Under the pieces are notes generated by a model. The model was given only the letters and a program-made list of their open reading frames with translations. It was not told the origin of the DNA and did not search any database. DNA of 64,000 nucleotides from Mycobacterium sp. SM1 (GTDB taxonomy: Bacteria > Actinomycetota > Actinomycetes > Mycobacteriales > Mycobacteriaceae): assembly GCF_018361265.1 (NCBI RefSeq), contig NZ_JAFLNH010000002.1, positions 711,760 to 775,759 on the forward strand, given 5' to 3'. Position numbers and translations under genes: made by a program. This document shows, one piece after another, positions 1 to 7,996 of this stretch (its first letter is position 1; every line of letters begins with the position of its first letter).

Positions 1-743
1 CCGACCTCGTTGTCGGGGTCGGTGTCGCCCGGCTCCACTCGCACCGAGATCCGGTGGTCGTCGCCGGTGAGTGGCATGCCGGCGACCTCTGCGGCTTTGG
101 CGGCAACACGGCGCAGCGGGCGCAGGGCGCAGCGAACCACAGATATCGTGAGTACCGCTGTGATCAGCAATGCGGTCACGAAAAGCACTGCAGCGGTTAT
201 CGTTCTGCGCAATACCTCGCGGTTGGCGAGGTTCAGCGACACCCCCACGACGAGCCGATCGCCGCCGGCGGAGCGACTGTCGACGCGGTAAGAGCCCAGG
301 CTGCCTAATTCCTCGGTGCGTGGCGGTTCATCCTTCCACGACTGCGCCTCGATGGCGCGCACGACATCGGCTGGGAGAGGCCGCGGCTCGTCTTCGGCGA
401 AGACCGCCGACCCGATCACCACGCCGCCATGCAGTACCGCGATGACATTTCCCTCATTCTGACCGGTGAACCCCAGCATTGCCCGTTCGAGGCTCGCCTC
501 GCCCGCGTGTACCGGTGGGCCTTCCCGGTATCTGGTGTATGAGTGGCTCAGCGCGTCCAGCGACTCGGAGACTTCCGCGTCGTTCATCGCGGTGACGTAC
601 TGCTGCAAGCTAAGTACCGATATGACGCCAAAGGCGGCCAATACCACACTGACAACGGACAGCACTCCGAATAACAACTGGCGGCGCAAGGAGCGTGGGC
701 GCCACCGATTGATGGTGCGCCGGGCGGTCGATGCGCGGGTCAT
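1..743 (-). CDS. trcS: Sensor histidine kinase TrcS, N-terminal part (cut by window edge)
   Basis: N-terminal ~247 residues of a membrane histidine kinase, partner of TrcR. The start ATG at 743 overlaps the trcR stop by 4 nt (ATGA), so the two are translationally coupled. The visible part has an Arg-rich cytoplasmic N-terminus, a first membrane helix at about residues 24-48, an extracytoplasmic sensor region of about 110 residues, a second helix at about 172-195 and the start of a HAMP linker rich in Arg and Ala. The kinase core (H-box and ATP-binding domain) lies beyond base 1. Family identity rests on the response regulator next to it and on H37Rv synteny (Rv1032c); the sensor domain alone would not name it. 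Confidence 0.85.
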   Translation of the reverse strand, partial: MTRASTARRTINRWRPRSLRRQLLFGVLSVVSVVLAAFGVISVLSLQQYVTAMNDAEVSESLDALSHSYTRYREGPPVHAGEASLERAMLGFTGQNEGNVIAVLHGGVVIGSAVFAEDEPRPLPADVVRAIEAQSWKDEPPRTEELGSLGSYRVDSRSAGGDRLVVGVSLNLANREVLRRTITAAVLFVTALLITAVLTISVVRCALRPLRRVAAKAAEVAGMPLTGDDHRISVRVEPGDTDPDNEV

Positions 744-1507
744 TCCGGCGGCCGCAGCAGGTATCCGATTCCGCGCACCGTGTGGATCATCGGTTCTCGG
801 CCCGCGTCGATCTTCTTGCGAAGATAGGAGATGTACAGGTCGACGATGCTGGTGCGGCCGGCGAAGTCGTAATTCCACACCCGGTCGAGAATCTCGGTGC
901 GGTGCAGTGCCCGGCGTGGATTGCGCATGAGGAATCTCAGCAACTCGAACTCGGTTACAGACAGCGAGATCGGCGTACCGTCGCGGTAGACTTCGTGGCT
1001 GGCGGCGTCCAGGATGAGGTCGCCGACGCGGAGAGTCTCATCGGCCGGTGGGGCCAGATGGGTGGAGCGGCGCAGCAACCCGCGCAGCCTGGCCACCAAT
1101 TCCTCCAGGCTGAACGGCTTGGTGATGTAGTCGTCTGCCCCCGCGGTCAGGCCGGTGACTCGGTCCATCACCGAATCCCGTGCGGTGAGAAACAGGCTGG
1201 GCGTGTAAGCGTCCGCTTCACGGACCTGCTGCAGAATCTGCAGTCCGTCGACGTCGGGAAGCATGATGTCCAGGACGAGCACGTCGGGGCCGACGTCGTG
1301 GAATTTGGCGATCGCCTCCCGCCCATTATGGGCAACGTCGACAACCCAGCCCTCGTAGTGCAGCGCCATCGTGACGAGGTTGGTCAGGGCCGGTTCGTCG
1401 TCGACCAGCAACACCCGGATCGGTGATCCGTCGGCCCGCTGGATCCGGGGCAGTTGCCCGAGGATGGCTTGGCGCGGCCGCTGATCACGCGCATACCCCG
1501 ATGTCAT
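740..1507 (-). CDS. trcR: OmpR-family response regulator TrcR
   Basis: DNA-binding response regulator of the TrcR/TrcS pair. The receiver domain has the acidic pair in VLLVDDEPAL, the phospho-acceptor Asp in VLVLDIMLPDVDG and the conserved Lys in YITKPFSLEEL. It is followed by a winged-helix domain ending in HTVRGIGYLLRPPE. I chose ATG 1507 (MTSGYARDQRPRQ): it directly follows GGAGGAA, although the spacing is short; an in-frame GTG at 1552 would add 15 residues. The length of 255 aa fits TrcR of M. tuberculosis (Rv1033c). In that species TrcR activates its own AT-rich promoter; the region upstream here is also unusually AT-rich. Confidence 0.93.
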   Translation of the reverse strand: MTSGYARDQRPRQAILGQLPRIQRADGSPIRVLLVDDEPALTNLVTMALHYEGWVVDVAHNGREAIAKFHDVGPDVLVLDIMLPDVDGLQILQQVREADAYTPSLFLTARDSVMDRVTGLTAGADDYITKPFSLEELVARLRGLLRRSTHLAPPADETLRVGDLILDAASHEVYRDGTPISLSVTEFELLRFLMRNPRRALHRTEILDRVWNYDFAGRTSIVDLYISYLRKKIDAGREPMIHTVRGIGYLLRPPE

Positions 1508-1897
1508 TTCCTCCCGCTTCCCGAGCGCACACCCGATTGTAACGAAGTTCACCGCATTCTCAAATGTTTACGCTGTCATGGGTGCCGGGCGACGTTGTCA
1601 GTTATGGGTTTTCTATGTGTCACGCGAGTGCGCTTGATATGCGTTCTATTTCAAAAATACTGTGGGGCATAGCGATTAGCTGAAGGAAGGTTGAACGATT
1701 AGTAAACATTTGCTTAACCAGCTGGCTGCGAGCAGCTTTCGGCCACCGTCACGATCCGGATCGACCGAGATCGTCGTTCGCCTATTGGATTCGCCTAGTG
1801 GACCCACTTACTGGACGCGTCGTCCGCCGGGGTGCCCGGATGGGACCCCAAGCGGAGCCGCGTGTTTTGGCCCTGTATTGAAAGTTAGGAAAAGACA
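1508..1897. promoter_or_regulatory. AT-rich divergent intergenic region between trcR and a PE gene
   Basis: 390 bases without a gene. The stretch around 1550-1730 is far more AT-rich than the surroundings (runs such as TTTCAAAAATACTG and AGTAAACATTTGCTTAACC), as expected of the TrcR autoregulatory region. It must also hold the promoter for the PE gene at 1898, whose AGGAAAAGACA leader lies just before the start codon. I cannot place exact -10 or -35 boxes. Confidence 0.5.
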
Positions 1898-2209
1898 ATG
1901 CCATTCGTGACATCGTATGTCAGCGTATATCCGGACATGCTGTCGGCGGCGGCGAGTGACTTGCGGGTCATCGAAGCGGAGCTAGCCGCCGCAACCGCGG
2001 CCTCGGCCGCCCCTACGGGCGGGGTGATCCCCGCAGCCGCCGACGAGGTGTCGGTGCTGACCGCGGCGCAATTCGCCACGCACGCCGGCAGGTATCAAGA
2101 AGTCGCCGCCCAGGCCACCGCGGTTCACGACCTGCTTGTCACCACCTTGGCCGGCAGTGCCGCCTCCTATGCGGCCACCGAAGCCGCCAACGCCGTCGCC
2201 GCCGGCTAA
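1898..2209 (+). CDS. PE family protein, PE domain only
   Basis: 103-aa protein that is just a PE domain: the N-terminus MPFVTSYVSVYPDML, an Ala-rich helical hairpin, GGVIPAAADEVSVL, and a YAATE motif near the end that matches the YxxxD/E type VII secretion signal. Its Shine-Dalgarno AGGAAAAG lies 3 nt before the ATG. It sits 71 bp upstream of a PPE gene on the same strand, the classic arrangement of a PE/PPE heterodimer pair recognised by EspG chaperones. It points away from trcR and has no visible counterpart in the H37Rv trcR-esxI interval as I remember it. The family is clear; no specific PE number can be assigned. Confidence 0.9.
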   Translation: MPFVTSYVSVYPDMLSAAASDLRVIEAELAAATAASAAPTGGVIPAAADEVSVLTAAQFATHAGRYQEVAAQATAVHDLLVTTLAGSAASYAATEAANAVAAG

Positions 2210-2220
2210 CCCGACCGGCC

Positions 2221-2272
2221 AATAGGAGCCAATAGACCAATAGGACAATTGGATAGGATTGGATAGGATTGG
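2221..2272. repeat. Short AT-rich repeats in the PE-PPE spacer
   Basis: The spacer carries AATAGGA-type units (2221, 2231, 2239) followed by a perfect direct repeat of GGATAGGATT (2251-2260 and 2261-2270). The last copies lie where the PPE ribosome binding site is expected, so unit number could affect PPE translation. Confidence 0.7.
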
Positions 2273-2280
2273 AAAAAGCA

Positions 2281-3633
2281 ATGGATTTCGGGGCTTTGCC
2301 TCCGGAGATCAACTCTGCTCGGATGTATGCCGGTGCGGGATCGGCTCCGCTGTTGACCGCGGCGGGCGCCTGGGATGGTTTGGCGAGGGATCTGTACTCC
2401 GTGGCAGCCTCGTGCCAGTCGGTTATCTCGAGGCTGACCAGCAATGGCTGGCTGGGTCCGGCGTCGGTGTCGATGGCGGCCGCCGTTGCGCCGTATCTGG
2501 ACTGGATCTCCGCCACCGCGGCTCAGTGTGAGCAGGTGGCCGCCCAGGCCAGGGCCGCGGCCGCCGCTTATCACGCGGCATTTGCCATGACGGTGCCGCC
2601 GCCGATGGTCGCGGCCAACCGGGCCCACCTGGCCGCGCTGGTGGCCACCAATTTCTTCGGTCAGAACACGCCGGCGATCGCCGCCACCGAAGCCGACTAC
2701 GGCGAGATGTGGGCTCAAGACGCAGCCGCCATGTACGGCTATGCCGGAGCCTCGGCGCAGGCGACCGCACTGACGCCGTTCACGCCACCGATACCCCCCA
2801 CCGCGCCCGGGGCACTGGGGACCCAGGCCGCCGCGGTGACCCGGGCGGCGGGCGCCTTGGCCGGTATTCACACCCAGACGATGACGTCGTCGATCTCGGC
2901 GGTGCCCCGGGCGCTGCGGGGGCTTGCGCAGCCGTTGCAGTCGGCATCAGTCGCGCCGGGAATGTCGGAAGCGGCCGTCGGCAACGGAGCCTCAGCCGCA
3001 TCCTCTCCGGCCTCTTCTCCAACGAGCGCACTGATGGCGCTGGCTAATGCCCCCGGCAGGGACGCCGGCCACGGCGCCGGTGCGGGAACCACCGCTTCCC
3101 CTGGCCTGGCCGGGTTGTCGTCCTTCCTGAGCTCACCGGCCGGCGTAGCAGCCGGTGTTGGATCGGGTATGGGCGCCGATGCCGGTGGCGTTGCCGCAGA
3201 CCTCGGCGGGCTCGGCATGGATTTCATGGGCGCGGGCCTGGATTTGACGGGCGCGCAGACGCTCTCGGATGGGGGCGGCAGCTTAGGGCCGCTGGGTGAC
3301 TTCAGCTTCGTGGAACACCTTGGTCCAGAGGCCGGCTTAGTAACCGTGAGCGGCCTCGATAACGGCGGGGCGTCGGCGAGTATGGGTCAGGCGCTACCGC
3401 TGGGCGCGTTATCCATACCCCAGAGCTGGACCGACGGACCCGCCGCAGAAACGACGGTGCCGGTCGGTGCCGTGCCGCTGCCGGGTACTGGCCTTAACGC
3501 CACATCGGCGGTAGTGGCCGGCAGGCCCGGTGGGCTCACGATGCCTTGGCCGGGCGGACGCGAAGCCGACGGTGCGACGCCCCGGATGGGATTTCGGCCC
3601 ACGGTGATTCCGCGCTCACCCCTGGCCGGGTAA
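2281..3633 (+). CDS. PPE family protein, SVP-like subfamily
   Basis: About 450-aa PPE protein, likely partner of the PE protein just upstream and exported by a type VII system. It starts [18 protein letters not shown] with the defining Pro-Pro-Glu at residues 7-9. The WxG-type hairpin contains [11 protein letters not shown], and the usual [20 protein letters not shown] block follows. The C-terminal half is Gly/Ala-rich with low complexity, then LSIPQSW (a variant of the SVPxxW motif) and a closing [17 protein letters not shown] tail. The ATG at 2281 is preferred over an in-frame TTG four codons earlier because the family always begins MDFG or similar. It converges with the esx gene at 3691. 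Confidence 0.92.
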   Translation: MDFGALPPEINSARMYAGAGSAPLLTAAGAWDGLARDLYSVAASCQSVISRLTSNGWLGPASVSMAAAVAPYLDWISATAAQCEQVAAQARAAAAAYHAAFAMTVPPPMVAANRAHLAALVATNFFGQNTPAIAATEADYGEMWAQDAAAMYGYAGASAQATALTPFTPPIPPTAPGALGTQAAAVTRAAGALAGIHTQTMTSSISAVPRALRGLAQPLQSASVAPGMSEAAVGNGASAASSPASSPTSALMALANAPGRDAGHGAGAGTTASPGLAGLSSFLSSPAGVAAGVGSGMGADAGGVAADLGGLGMDFMGAGLDLTGAQTLSDGGGSLGPLGDFSFVEHLGPEAGLVTVSGLDNGGASASMGQALPLGALSIPQSWTDGPAAETTVPVGAVPLPGTGLNATSAVVAGRPGGLTMPWPGGREADGATPRMGFRPTVIPRSPLAG

Positions 3634-3690
3634 CTCGGCAGGCTCGTGGCGCCGACAGCGGCGCCGCCCCGCGCGATCGCGAGATCGGGG

Positions 3691-3975
3691 TCAGGCCCAG
3701 CTGGAGCCGACGGCGGCGTCGGTGTCGGCCATGTTGGCGCCGGCGGTTTGCACCTTGGCGCCATGGGCGTTGGCCTGCTCGTAGATCACCTGAAAGTTGC
3801 GGCCCAACTCGGTGATGAACTGCTGGCACGCTGTAGATCCGGCGCCACCCCAAAAGTCCCCGGCGGCCAGCACATCACGAACAATGGCCTGATGCTCGGC
3901 CTCCAGCGCCATCGCCTGGGCGCGAATCGTGGCCCCGTGGGCGTCCACATCCCCGAACTGGTAGTTAATCGTCAT
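3691..3975 (-). CDS. esxI: ESAT-6-like protein EsxI/EsxN subfamily, copy A
   Basis: 94-aa WXG100 protein of the Mtb9.9 (EsxI/L/N/O/V) subfamily. It begins MTINYQFGDVDAHGA, has the helix-turn-helix motif FWGGAGSTACQQF around residue 41, and ends DTDAAVGSSWA. It is expected to form a secreted heterodimer with the EsxJ-type protein encoded 38 bp upstream. A strong AGGAGAACACC precedes its ATG. Members of this subfamily are ESX-5 associated in M. tuberculosis. The protein is identical to the one at 7254. Confidence 0.95.
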   Translation of the reverse strand: MTINYQFGDVDAHGATIRAQAMALEAEHQAIVRDVLAAGDFWGGAGSTACQQFITELGRNFQVIYEQANAHGAKVQTAGANMADTDAAVGSSWA

Positions 3976-4013
3976 GGTGTTCTCCTGAAAGTCGTGTAGA
4001 GGTCTTGGCTCCG

Positions 4014-4310
4014 CTAGCTGCTCAGCAGGTGCTGGGAGGCCTGCTCTTGGGCCTCATAGTTGTTGGCGTCACGGATCAGCCCGTCACGCACCCCGTGCAA
4101 CATGTTCACGATGTTGCGAAACGCCTGATGCATCTGGGCCATGGTGTCATAGGAGGTGGCCTGCGCGGCCCCGCTCCAGCCCGCCCCGGCGATGTTTTGG
4201 CTAGACGCCCACATCCTGCGGGCCTCGTCCTCCACCGTTTGGGCGTGCACATCAAAACGGCCCGCCATCGCCCGCATCTGATGCGGATCGGTCATAAAAC
4301 GCGTCGGCAT
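4014..4310 (-). CDS. esxJ: ESAT-6-like protein EsxJ (QILSS-type subfamily), copy A
   Basis: 98-aa WXG100 protein of the EsxJ/K/M/P/W subfamily. It contains [12 protein letters not shown] at the central turn and a C-terminal [19 protein letters not shown] fits the YxxxD/E export signal. The reading frame extends 15 codons further upstream, but the ATG at 4310 ([14 protein letters not shown]) has AAGGAGAGACAAA just before it and matches the family start. It forms an operon with the esxI-type gene and probably the PPE and PE genes upstream. Confidence 0.95.
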   Translation of the reverse strand: MPTRFMTDPHQMRAMAGRFDVHAQTVEDEARRMWASSQNIAGAGWSGAAQATSYDTMAQMHQAFRNIVNMLHGVRDGLIRDANNYEAQEQASQHLLSS

Positions 4311-4433
4311 TTTGTCTCTCCTTAACTCGAGATCATCGACTGTGCCGGGAGGCAATGTAGCCGTTGGGGTAGCGTAGGGTTTGCCGTTAAACGGCTAGTT
4401 TCGAATACGTGACATGTTCGGGCTTTCTTCCCG

Positions 4434-5615
4434 TCAGCCCACGCCCACCGGGCGGGGCATCACGGTCGGTTTGACCCCGTAGCGCGGAGCGCCGAATCCG
4501 GCGGCTCCCCGCGTGGCTGTGGCCACCGCCGGGATGCCGGCCGGCAGTGTTGCCGCCGGCTCGCCTTCCGGGGCGGCCGCCCAGCCCACACCCGTTAGCG
4601 GCTCGGCGCTCGATGCCGGGGTGGCCGCCGACCAGCCGGCCGGCACCGACAACGCGCCGACCGAGGATGCCTGGCCCACACCCGCTAGCACCGGTGCCTC
4701 ACCTGTGCCCGGCCCAACCGCACTTGCCAGCACCGTTCCACCACCCAAGCCGGCGCCCAGGGGGGTGACGTCACCGAGGGTGACACCTGCCGGGGCGTTG
4801 GCGAGGAAGTGTCCCAGCAACGGCATCGACGTGAGGAGCATCATGACATTCCACGCCGCGGTGACATCCACCGAGTTGATGGTATTCGTCACGAACGTGT
4901 TGCTGAGGACGCTGTTGATCGAGCTCAAGATTCCCGGATCCGACGATCCGGTCGCCGCACTCAGCGGGTTAGCGAGCCCTCCCACTGCGCTGGGCAAGGT
5001 CGAGACCAGCTGTGGCAGCTCGGCCTGTGCGGCGGTCTTCGAGGCGGCGGCATGGGTGAGCGCACCGGCTTGGAGGGCCGGTCCGGCTGGATTGGTGGTC
5101 GGCAACGGGGAGGTCAACGGGCGCAATGTTGCGGCGGCCGCCGAGGAGGCGGCGTAGCCGTACATCGCGGTGGCGTCTTGGGCCCACATCTCGGCGTAGT
5201 GAGCCTCGGTGGCCATGATCGCTGGGGTGTTTTGCCCCAGGAAGTTGGTGGCCACTAGTGCGGCCAGTTGGGCGCGGTTGGCCGCGATCACCGGTGGGGG
5301 CACCGTCATCGCAAAGGCCGTCTCATAGGCGGCCGCGGACGCCGTGGCCTGAGCGGCGGCGTGCTGAGCGGCCTCAGCGGTGTAGCGCATCCACGCGATA
5401 TAGGGTTCGGCCGCGGCGGCCATCGACACCGAGGACGGACCCAGCCACTGCCCGGTCAGCTCCGAGATCACAGACTGATAGGCAGCCGCCGCGGTGCCCA
5501 GCTCGGCGGCCAGGCTGTGCCAGGCCGCCGCTGCGGCCATCATCGGCCCCGACCCCGGGCCGGCGTACATGAGCCCGGAGTTGATCTCCGGGGGAAGCGC
5601 TCCGAAATCAAACAT
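4434..5615 (-). CDS. PPE15-like protein, copy A
   Basis: 393-aa PPE protein starting [19 protein letters not shown], with [13 protein letters not shown] in the WxG hairpin and [20 protein letters not shown]. The SVP motif GALSVPAGW lies at about residue 322, and the tail is [19 protein letters not shown]. Position in a PE-PPE-esx-esx cassette matches Rv1039c (PPE15) of H37Rv. PPE15 is known to form a PE8-PPE15-EspG5 complex, so ESX-5 export is the best guess. It lies 71 bp downstream of its PE partner. Its sequence is clearly diverged from the second copy at 7997, unlike the esx genes. Confidence 0.93.
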   Translation of the reverse strand: MFDFGALPPEINSGLMYAGPGSGPMMAAAAAWHSLAAELGTAAAAYQSVISELTGQWLGPSSVSMAAAAEPYIAWMRYTAEAAQHAAAQATASAAAYETAFAMTVPPPVIAANRAQLAALVATNFLGQNTPAIMATEAHYAEMWAQDATAMYGYAASSAAAATLRPLTSPLPTTNPAGPALQAGALTHAAASKTAAQAELPQLVSTLPSAVGGLANPLSAATGSSDPGILSSINSVLSNTFVTNTINSVDVTAAWNVMMLLTSMPLLGHFLANAPAGVTLGDVTPLGAGLGGGTVLASAVGPGTGEAPVLAGVGQASSVGALSVPAGWSAATPASSAEPLTGVGWAAAPEGEPAATLPAGIPAVATATRGAAGFGAPRYGVKPTVMPRPVGVG

Positions 5616-5686
5616 TGCTGTATCCCATTCCTGGTAACGAATCTTGTTGCTTTAAACCTGCGGTAAACCGGTCGCGACCGTGGTCC

Positions 5687-6535
5687 CTAGACGACCTCGG
5701 GTTTGGGCATCACGGTGGGCTTCACGCCGTAGCGCGGCGCCCCCAAGCCGGTGGCTTTGCTAACCGTGGCCACCGCCGGCATCCCGGCCGGCACGGTTGC
5801 CGCCGGCGCGCCCACCGGGGCGGCGGCGGTCCAGCCCGCGCCTGTCACCATCGCAGGGGCAGCGCTCGCCGCTGGTACGGCTTCCCCGGCCCAGCTGGGG
5901 GGCACCGACAGCCCGCCGACCGAGGACGCCTGACCCCGACCGGCCAGCACCGGCGCGCCGCCGAGACCCGAGCCGGCCGGCGCCACCGTGTTGGCCAGGG
6001 TCGATCCGTCCAAACTGGCCGCCAAGCCGATGTCGGCACCGGCGCCCTCGGCGGTCTCGGCAGGGATAGCTGTCAAAAGGCCGCCGCCGGACATCCCGAT
6101 CAAGTCCGAGGCGGCGGAGCCCCAGTTTCCGGCTTGAATGTTCAGGAGATTGGCAACGTTGCTGATGAGTCCGGGGTCCGAGGACGTTGAGGAGCTGGTC
6201 AACCCGCCGAGGGGTCCCGAGAACCCCGCCACAGGCGAACCGGTCGCGGCCGTGTTGGCGGCCTCGGTATCGGCGTAGGAGCCGGCGCTGGTGCGCAAGG
6301 CGTTCACGAACATCTCCTGGATCGCCTGGGCGTGGGCGCTGACGTGCTGATACCAGGTGCCGTACGCTGCGAATTGAAGCGCCTGCAGCACCGACACCGG
6401 ATCCGCTGCTGCGGGAATTACGCCGGTGGTCGGGGCTGCCGCGGCAGCGTTTTCGACGGCCATTGCGGAGCCGAGGCTTTGCAGCCGCGCCGCCGCGCAC
6501 GTCAACGCCTCGGGCAATGTGGTCACAAAAGACAT
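5687..6535 (-). CDS. PE8-like PE protein with SVP-type C-terminal region, copy A
   Basis: 282-aa protein with a PE domain (MSFVTTLPEALTCAAARL ... GVIPAAADPVSVL ... YADTE as YxxxE signal). The C-terminal region is unusual for PE proteins and resembles PPE-SVP tails: GGLSVPPSW and [15 protein letters not shown]. The same layout is expected for PE8 (Rv1040c, about 275 aa). A near-perfect AAGGAGG lies 4 nt before the ATG. It is the first gene of the cassette, so the promoter should lie in 6536-6700. Confidence 0.92.
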   Translation of the reverse strand: MSFVTTLPEALTCAAARLQSLGSAMAVENAAAAAPTTGVIPAAADPVSVLQALQFAAYGTWYQHVSAHAQAIQEMFVNALRTSAGSYADTEAANTAATGSPVAGFSGPLGGLTSSSTSSDPGLISNVANLLNIQAGNWGSAASDLIGMSGGGLLTAIPAETAEGAGADIGLAASLDGSTLANTVAPAGSGLGGAPVLAGRGQASSVGGLSVPPSWAGEAVPAASAAPAMVTGAGWTAAAPVGAPAATVPAGMPAVATVSKATGLGAPRYGVKPTVMPKPEVV

Positions 6536-7180
6536 CGATCCTCCTTACGGACGTTCGCCAGCCCACGAGGGGTCGACTATTGGGCTCACGCCTGACTTTT
6601 ATCACCGTGATGGTTTCCGTGACGCTGTAAGGCTGCGATCGGTCGGTTTTTCTGGTGGCCGTGCGGATTGGTGCACTAGGCGTGGTTCCGTGTGTGTCTT
6701 GAGAATTTAATTAGTGGTGGACTTGGATGTGGGCACCCGACGCGGGCCGGTGCCGATCACATCTTCGCGGTCCGCTCGGCTGTGGGATGCGCTGCGCCGG
6801 GGACTATGAGGCGCTCGGGGTTCCACAGCGCCGCTGGAGGCGACGCGGTTTTCGCCACCTGGTGTTGGCGTGGCTCATCGAGCCGACCACCAAGGCTGAT
6901 TCGTTGCGGGTCTTAGGATGGATTCGTTGCGGGTCTTAGGGAAGGCCGGGGTGCCCGGTTTGTATCCGACGCTGAGCAGCCGATCGCACCTATTCGTCAA
7001 ACCCGTTTTTAAGCAGGCGCTTTCAACAGCATGCGGCTGGCGCGCGGTGTCCGACTCGGATGCCTTTGAGTGGGGGTGCGACGCCGCGTTCTCTGGCCGG
7101 ATCGCCTGGGGTCAATCCCCGAGCAGTGTCGGCGGTCCGGCGTTCGGGTGTCGTCCCGAGAGGGCAGTCGTGGGTATGCG
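6536..7180. other. Gap between the two PE-PPE-esx cassettes
   Basis: About 645 bases with no convincing gene on either strand. It should contain the promoter for the cassette starting at 6535. I see a 23-bp direct repeat at 6898-6940 and no remnant of a PE or PPE domain. Confidence 0.5.
6898..6940. repeat. 23-bp direct repeat, two copies
   Basis: The 20-mer GATTCGTTGCGGGTCTTAGG occurs at 6898-6917 and again at 6921-6940, a period of 23 bases. Purpose unknown; it lies between the two cassettes. Confidence 0.85.
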
Positions 7181-7215
7181 ACAGGGCCGCACACCGCGGT
7201 GGTGTGCGGCCCTGT
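7181..7215 (-). terminator. Strong hairpin after the esxI gene of cassette B
   Basis: Perfect 15-bp stem (ACAGGGCCGCACACC pairing with GGTGTGCGGCCCTGT) around a 5-base loop, 39 bp downstream of the esxI-type gene read on the minus strand. There is no clear U-tract, which is common for mycobacterial terminators. It is placed to end the cassette B operon. Confidence 0.7.
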
Positions 7216-7253
7216 CTGAGGGTTGGGCCCGGCGAGGAGCGGGGGAATCGGGG

Positions 7254-7538
7254 TCAGGCCCAGCTGGAGCCGACGGCGGCGTCGGTGTCGGCCATGTTGG
7301 CGCCGGCGGTTTGCACCTTGGCGCCATGGGCGTTGGCCTGCTCGTAGATCACCTGAAAGTTGCGGCCCAACTCGGTGATGAACTGCTGGCACGCTGTAGA
7401 TCCGGCGCCACCCCAAAAGTCCCCGGCGGCCAGCACATCACGAACAATGGCCTGATGCTCGGCCTCCAGCGCCATCGCCTGGGCGCGAATCGTGGCCCCG
7501 TGGGCGTCCACATCCCCGAACTGGTAGTTAATCGTCAT
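7254..7538 (-). CDS. esxI: ESAT-6-like protein EsxI/EsxN subfamily, copy B
   Basis: 94-aa WXG100 protein with exactly the same amino acid sequence as the copy at 3691, including FWGGAG and the Shine-Dalgarno AGGAGAACACC. It is the last gene of cassette B and is followed by a strong hairpin at 7181-7215. Confidence 0.95.
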   Translation of the reverse strand: MTINYQFGDVDAHGATIRAQAMALEAEHQAIVRDVLAAGDFWGGAGSTACQQFITELGRNFQVIYEQANAHGAKVQTAGANMADTDAAVGSSWA

Positions 7539-7576
7539 GGTGTTCTCCTGAAAGTCGTGTAGAGGTCTTGGCTCCG

Positions 7577-7873
7577 CTAGCTGCTCAGCAGGTGCTGGGA
7601 GGCCTGCTCTTGGGCCTCATAGTTGTTGGCGTCACGGATCAGCCCGTCACGCACCCCGTGCAACATGTTCACGATGTTGCGAAACGCCTGATGCATCTGG
7701 GCCATGGTGTCATAGGAGGTGGCCTGCGCGGCCCCGCTCCAGCCCGCCCCGGCGATGTTTTGGCTAGACGCCCACATCCTGCGGGCCTCGTCCTCCACCG
7801 TCTGGGCGTGCACATCAAAACGGCCCGCCATCGCCCGCATCTGATGCGGATCGGTCATAAAACGCGTCGGCAT
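7577..7873 (-). CDS. esxJ: ESAT-6-like protein EsxJ subfamily, copy B
   Basis: 98-aa WXG100 protein, same amino acid sequence as the copy at 4014; the only base difference in the gene is silent. It carries GAGWSGAAQ and the YEAQE export motif and should pair with the esxI product encoded 38 bp downstream. The start is set by AAGGAGAGACAAAA just before ATG. Confidence 0.95.
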   Translation of the reverse strand: MPTRFMTDPHQMRAMAGRFDVHAQTVEDEARRMWASSQNIAGAGWSGAAQATSYDTMAQMHQAFRNIVNMLHGVRDGLIRDANNYEAQEQASQHLLSS

Positions 7874-7996
7874 TTTTGTCTCTCCTTAACTCGGAATAAT
7901 GACTCTAATGAAGGCACCGTTGCCGTGTAAACCACCATCGGGCGTGCCGTTAACCGGCTGGTTTCAACCGCGTCGCAATGTTCCCCCTTCGTCTCG

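Larger units (their letters stand above)
3685..4329. repeat. esxJ-esxI tract, copy A (near-identical to 7248-7893)
   Basis: About 645 bases match 7248-7893 with one substitution (T at 4239, C at 7802) and one length change in a T-run before esxJ (4 versus 5 T). The match stops abruptly on both sides: upstream of esxJ after CTCTCCTTAACTCG, and downstream of esxI before the GGGGTCAGGCCC segment. The PPE and PE genes next to each tract are clearly diverged. Confidence 0.9.
7248..7893. repeat. esxJ-esxI tract, copy B (near-identical to 3685-4329)
   Basis: Second member of the near-identical pair described at 3685. The abrupt borders and the single substitution over about 645 bases indicate a very recent duplication or gene conversion confined to the esx genes. 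Confidence 0.9.

Noticed and set aside
5735..6605. A 281-codon frame on the minus strand overlapping the PE8-like gene of cassette A
   Set aside because: Arg-rich frame-shifted shadow of the PE gene; the PE frame has the family motifs and a strong ribosome binding site.
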